From: Archangium violaceum
Lineage (GTDB): Bacteria; Myxococcota; Myxococcia; Myxococcales; Myxococcaceae
DNA length: 64,000 nt
Direction: 5' to 3'
NCBI RefSeq assembly: GCF_016859125.1
Contig: NZ_CP069338.1
Coordinates: forward strand, 5,643,501-5,707,500
Below the pieces are notes generated by a model. It was not told the origin of the DNA. It searched no databases and worked only from the letters and a program-made list of their open reading frames with translations. The position numbers were made by a program, and so were the translations under genes. This document shows positions 62,423 through 64,000 of the stretch, piece by piece. The number at the start of each line of letters is the position of its first letter. Position 1 is the first letter of the stretch.

Positions 62423-63523
62423 TCAGAAGCAGTTCACGTCGTCCTGCTTCGGGTAGTAATAGATGAAGGCATTGCAGTGCTCGTTCTGATCCACCTGCGG
62501 TCCGAAGGTGTAGCAGCAGTCGAGCAGCCTTTCGGGGGTCGAGTAGTTCGTGCGATCGAACTCGTCCAGGGCCTGGCAGCCCACGGGCGGAGGCGTCCAC
62601 TCGTAGGTGCACGTGTACCAGATGCCACTGCCAGGAGGCAGCGTGAGGTCCAGCTCGGGCGAGCGCGTCATGGGCGGATCATCCCACGTCTCCGAGGTGT
62701 AGAAGCGCTGGCTCTCCGGAGGCCGCACGATGCTCGAGCCATCCCAGGAGTAGATGCGGAACTCCTTGCCCCGGCTGTGGAAGTGGCCATTGGCCCCGAT
62801 GACCTGCACGGGGGTCTGGTTGTTGATATGGCAGCTGCCGTCGAAAACGGGCGTGGGGTTCTTCGTGCAGACCCGGATGGACTGCTTGGTGGCGAAGATG
62901 GTCCCCAGCTCGTACTTCACCTGCTCGGTCGGGATGACCCAGAAGTTCACCCACACCTTGCCGTAGTTCTGCGGCGTCTTCTGGGTGGAGGCGTTGACGA
63001 AGTGCGACTGCAACATCAGCCATTCATCCGGCTGGATGACATTGGCCACCCCCTCCGGATACGTCCAGTCGATGGTCCCATCCTGCTGGGTATTGGCCAG
63101 CAGGGGCCAGTCGGCCCAGTTGGCGCTGTTGAAGCAGGGACCGGAGCCGTTGGAGGCGGGCTGGAATTCGCCATTGGCCGGGTCCAGCTCCACGATGGTG
63201 CGCACCCGGTAGATGTTCATGTGGTGCGAGCCTTCACGCTGGGAGATCTGGATGCGGTGCAGGTTGATGGGCTGATTCGGCAGACCATTGGCCGCGGCGA
63301 TGTCACCCGCCTTGAAGAAGTAGCAGTCCTGCTGCTCGACGCCCTGGGGGACCTCGGTCTCCCGGGTGACGAGCTGGAACCCCTGGCCCGGTGGTACGGG
63401 TTCCAGTTCGTAGGGGTCCGGCGTGCCTGGAGCCGGCGTGCCTGGATCCGGCGGCTCGATGGTACTGGGACATGCCGTGGCCGTCAGTGCGAGCAGCGAG
63501 ATCAAGGCGAGCGGTGTTCTCAT
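62423..63523 (-). CDS. Type II copper monooxygenase-like lipoprotein
   Basis: 366 residues from the ATG at 63523; the frame is open to 63616 without support. The lipoprotein signal is LTATAC (Cys18), then a Pro-rich linker. Histidines are arranged as in peptidylglycine/dopamine monooxygenase: His100-His101 (GSHHMNIY), His174 (LQSHFVN) and His247-x-His249 (NGHFHSRG). The first group would form the Cu(H) site and the others the Cu(M) site with a Met ligand, which I cannot place with certainty. It is probably a surface-anchored copper oxygenase of ascorbate type, or a copper-binding relative that no longer oxidises. Confidence 0.8.
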   Translation of the reverse strand: MRTPLALISLLALTATACPSTIEPPDPGTPAPGTPDPYELEPVPPGQGFQLVTRETEVPQGVEQQDCYFFKAGDIAAANGLPNQPINLHRIQISQREGSHHMNIYRVRTIVELDPANGEFQPASNGSGPCFNSANWADWPLLANTQQDGTIDWTYPEGVANVIQPDEWLMLQSHFVNASTQKTPQNYGKVWVNFWVIPTEQVKYELGTIFATKQSIRVCTKNPTPVFDGSCHINNQTPVQVIGANGHFHSRGKEFRIYSWDGSSIVRPPESQRFYTSETWDDPPMTRSPELDLTLPPGSGIWYTCTYEWTPPPVGCQALDEFDRTNYSTPERLLDCCYTFGPQVDQNEHCNAFIYYYPKQDDVNCF

Positions 63524-63574
63524 GGACGCTCCTTGGGGTGAAAAGAGTGTGGGTCTACCGACGATCATCCTGTA

Positions 63575-63589
63575 CTTTTCCGCGAAAAG
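63575..63589. promoter_or_regulatory. Small inverted repeat upstream of the copper protein gene
   Basis: CTTTT-CCGCG-AAAAG lies 52 bases ahead of the start of the copper monooxygenase-like gene. It is the only AT-rich palindrome there and may be an operator. No known consensus fits. Confidence 0.3.
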
Positions 63590-63606
63590 CACCCCAGGAA
63601 GCCCCC

Positions 63607-63922
63607 CTATTGCCACTCGGAGTACGAGAAGGGACCTGGAGGGGGGTGAGCGCCTGTGTGGAGAACAGCGCTCGAGAGGCGGGTTCCGGCGCGGGTATCA
63701 CACAGCAGGCGGAATCCTGAGCTCCAGGTGGGCCGCATGCCCGGGTTGGCGGTGGGGCGCATGGCCTCCGCGAAGGCGGAGCGTCTCGCGTCAATGTCTT
63801 TCAAATCGCGAAACCTCACCGAAGCCCGGTCGCTGGCAAGCCACTCGAGCATCGATTCCAGGTCGGCGATGGCGATGCCCGTGATCGAGGTGTCCCGCTT
63901 CTTCGGAGGCTTTCGCGGCCAC
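63607..63922 (-). pseudogene. Short hypothetical gene, apparently frameshifted near its start
   Basis: A good ribosome site (GGGAG) precedes a GTG at 63922, and the first codons read VAAKAS. After about six codons the protein-like reading moves to another frame, beginning KKRDTSITGIAIADLES and running to a stop at 63607. Removing one base near 63898-63905 would join the parts into a 104-residue protein. The second part by itself has an ATG only at 63852, giving 81 residues. No family recognised (Arg-rich, with SVRFRDLKDIDARR). The cause could be a true frameshift mutation, a sequencing error, or an alternative start. Confidence 0.45.
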
Positions 63923-63949
63923 GGTTCGCTCCCTGGCGGGGTCTTCGTC

Positions 63950-64000
63950 CTACTTCACTTCGTTGAGCGCTTCATCTTTGGGAAGGTGCAGCAGAGCTCG
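63950..64000 (-). CDS. C-terminal end of a gene running off the right edge
   Basis: On the minus strand, 16 codons (RALLHLPKDEALNEVK) end at a TAG at 63950-63952, reading in from the window edge. The other two frames are shorter or less protein-like. The GTG of the next gene lies 28 bases further on. Too short to identify. Confidence 0.35.
   Translation of the reverse strand, partial: RALLHLPKDEALNEVK

Overview
The window is GC-rich, densely coding chromosomal DNA with marks of a fruiting myxobacterium (Myxococcota, order Myxococcales; I would guess the Archangium/Cystobacter/Myxococcus side). The reasons are MYXO-CTERM-type C-terminal sorting tags (61509 end, and one inside the giant protein at 32434-38781), a member of the myxobacterial paralogue family TIGR02265/DUF2378 (8790-9413), a fimU-pilV-pilW-pilX-pilY1 minor-pilin cluster, a DUF4388/J-domain/TPR protein, an ECF sigma factor paired with a Ser/Thr kinase, and many lipoproteins. 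I see no rRNA, tRNA, CRISPR array, transposase or prophage gene. The window looks like ordinary chromosome rather than an island.

Layout. 1-7252 (all minus): 3' part of rsgA is cut by the window edge; a secreted hypothetical; an NtrC-type response regulator with a membrane histidine kinase; and a protein joining a GspE N-terminal-like domain to HEAT repeats. 7645-10033 (plus): a KAS III-like enzyme coupled to a TIGR02265 protein, then a small secreted protein. 10047-14086 (minus): RDD membrane protein with zinc ribbon and a TTG start, GlsB/YeaQ-like membrane protein, rsmE, an endonuclease/exonuclease/phosphatase-fold protein, and a small hydrophilic protein. 14278-17077: membrane-bound class III adenylate cyclase, a DUF962/Mpo1-like membrane protein, prmA.

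17328-25535 is the type IV pilus tip operon fimU-pilV-pilW-pilX-pilY1. Its genes abut or overlap, and it ends at a strong terminator (25585-25619). It is followed by a convergent two-domain M16 peptidase, a coiled-coil protein coupled to hemW, and a secreted Shewanella-like phosphatase. 32434-38781 is a 2115-residue surface protein: an adhesin-like half ends in a MYXO-CTERM-like tail, and this runs in frame into what looks like a second signal peptide plus a complete OmpA-family outer-membrane protein. This is the most unusual object in the window.

39084-49967 holds a TPR membrane protein, a DUF4388/J/TPR protein, a GH92 mannosidase, an LRR lipoprotein, a universal stress protein, an ECF sigma factor with its Ser/Thr kinase (zinc ribbon inside, Cache-like sensor outside), and a lipoprotein. 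50156-59627 holds a LivJ-type binding lipoprotein, a methyltransferase, recX, a TetR regulator divergent from a FabF-like KAS II across an AT-rich operator region, an MFS transporter, a PhyH-type dioxygenase, a Gfo/Idh/MocA oxidoreductase, and a cupin with an NmrA-like reductase. 59703-64000 holds surface lipoproteins (cytochrome-like, BNR-repeat MYXO-CTERM, a heptad-repeat lipoprotein, a type II copper monooxygenase-like lipoprotein) and a short gene that seems frameshifted at the right edge. Palindromes of the CCCTCTCCC/GGGAGAGGG type recur between genes.
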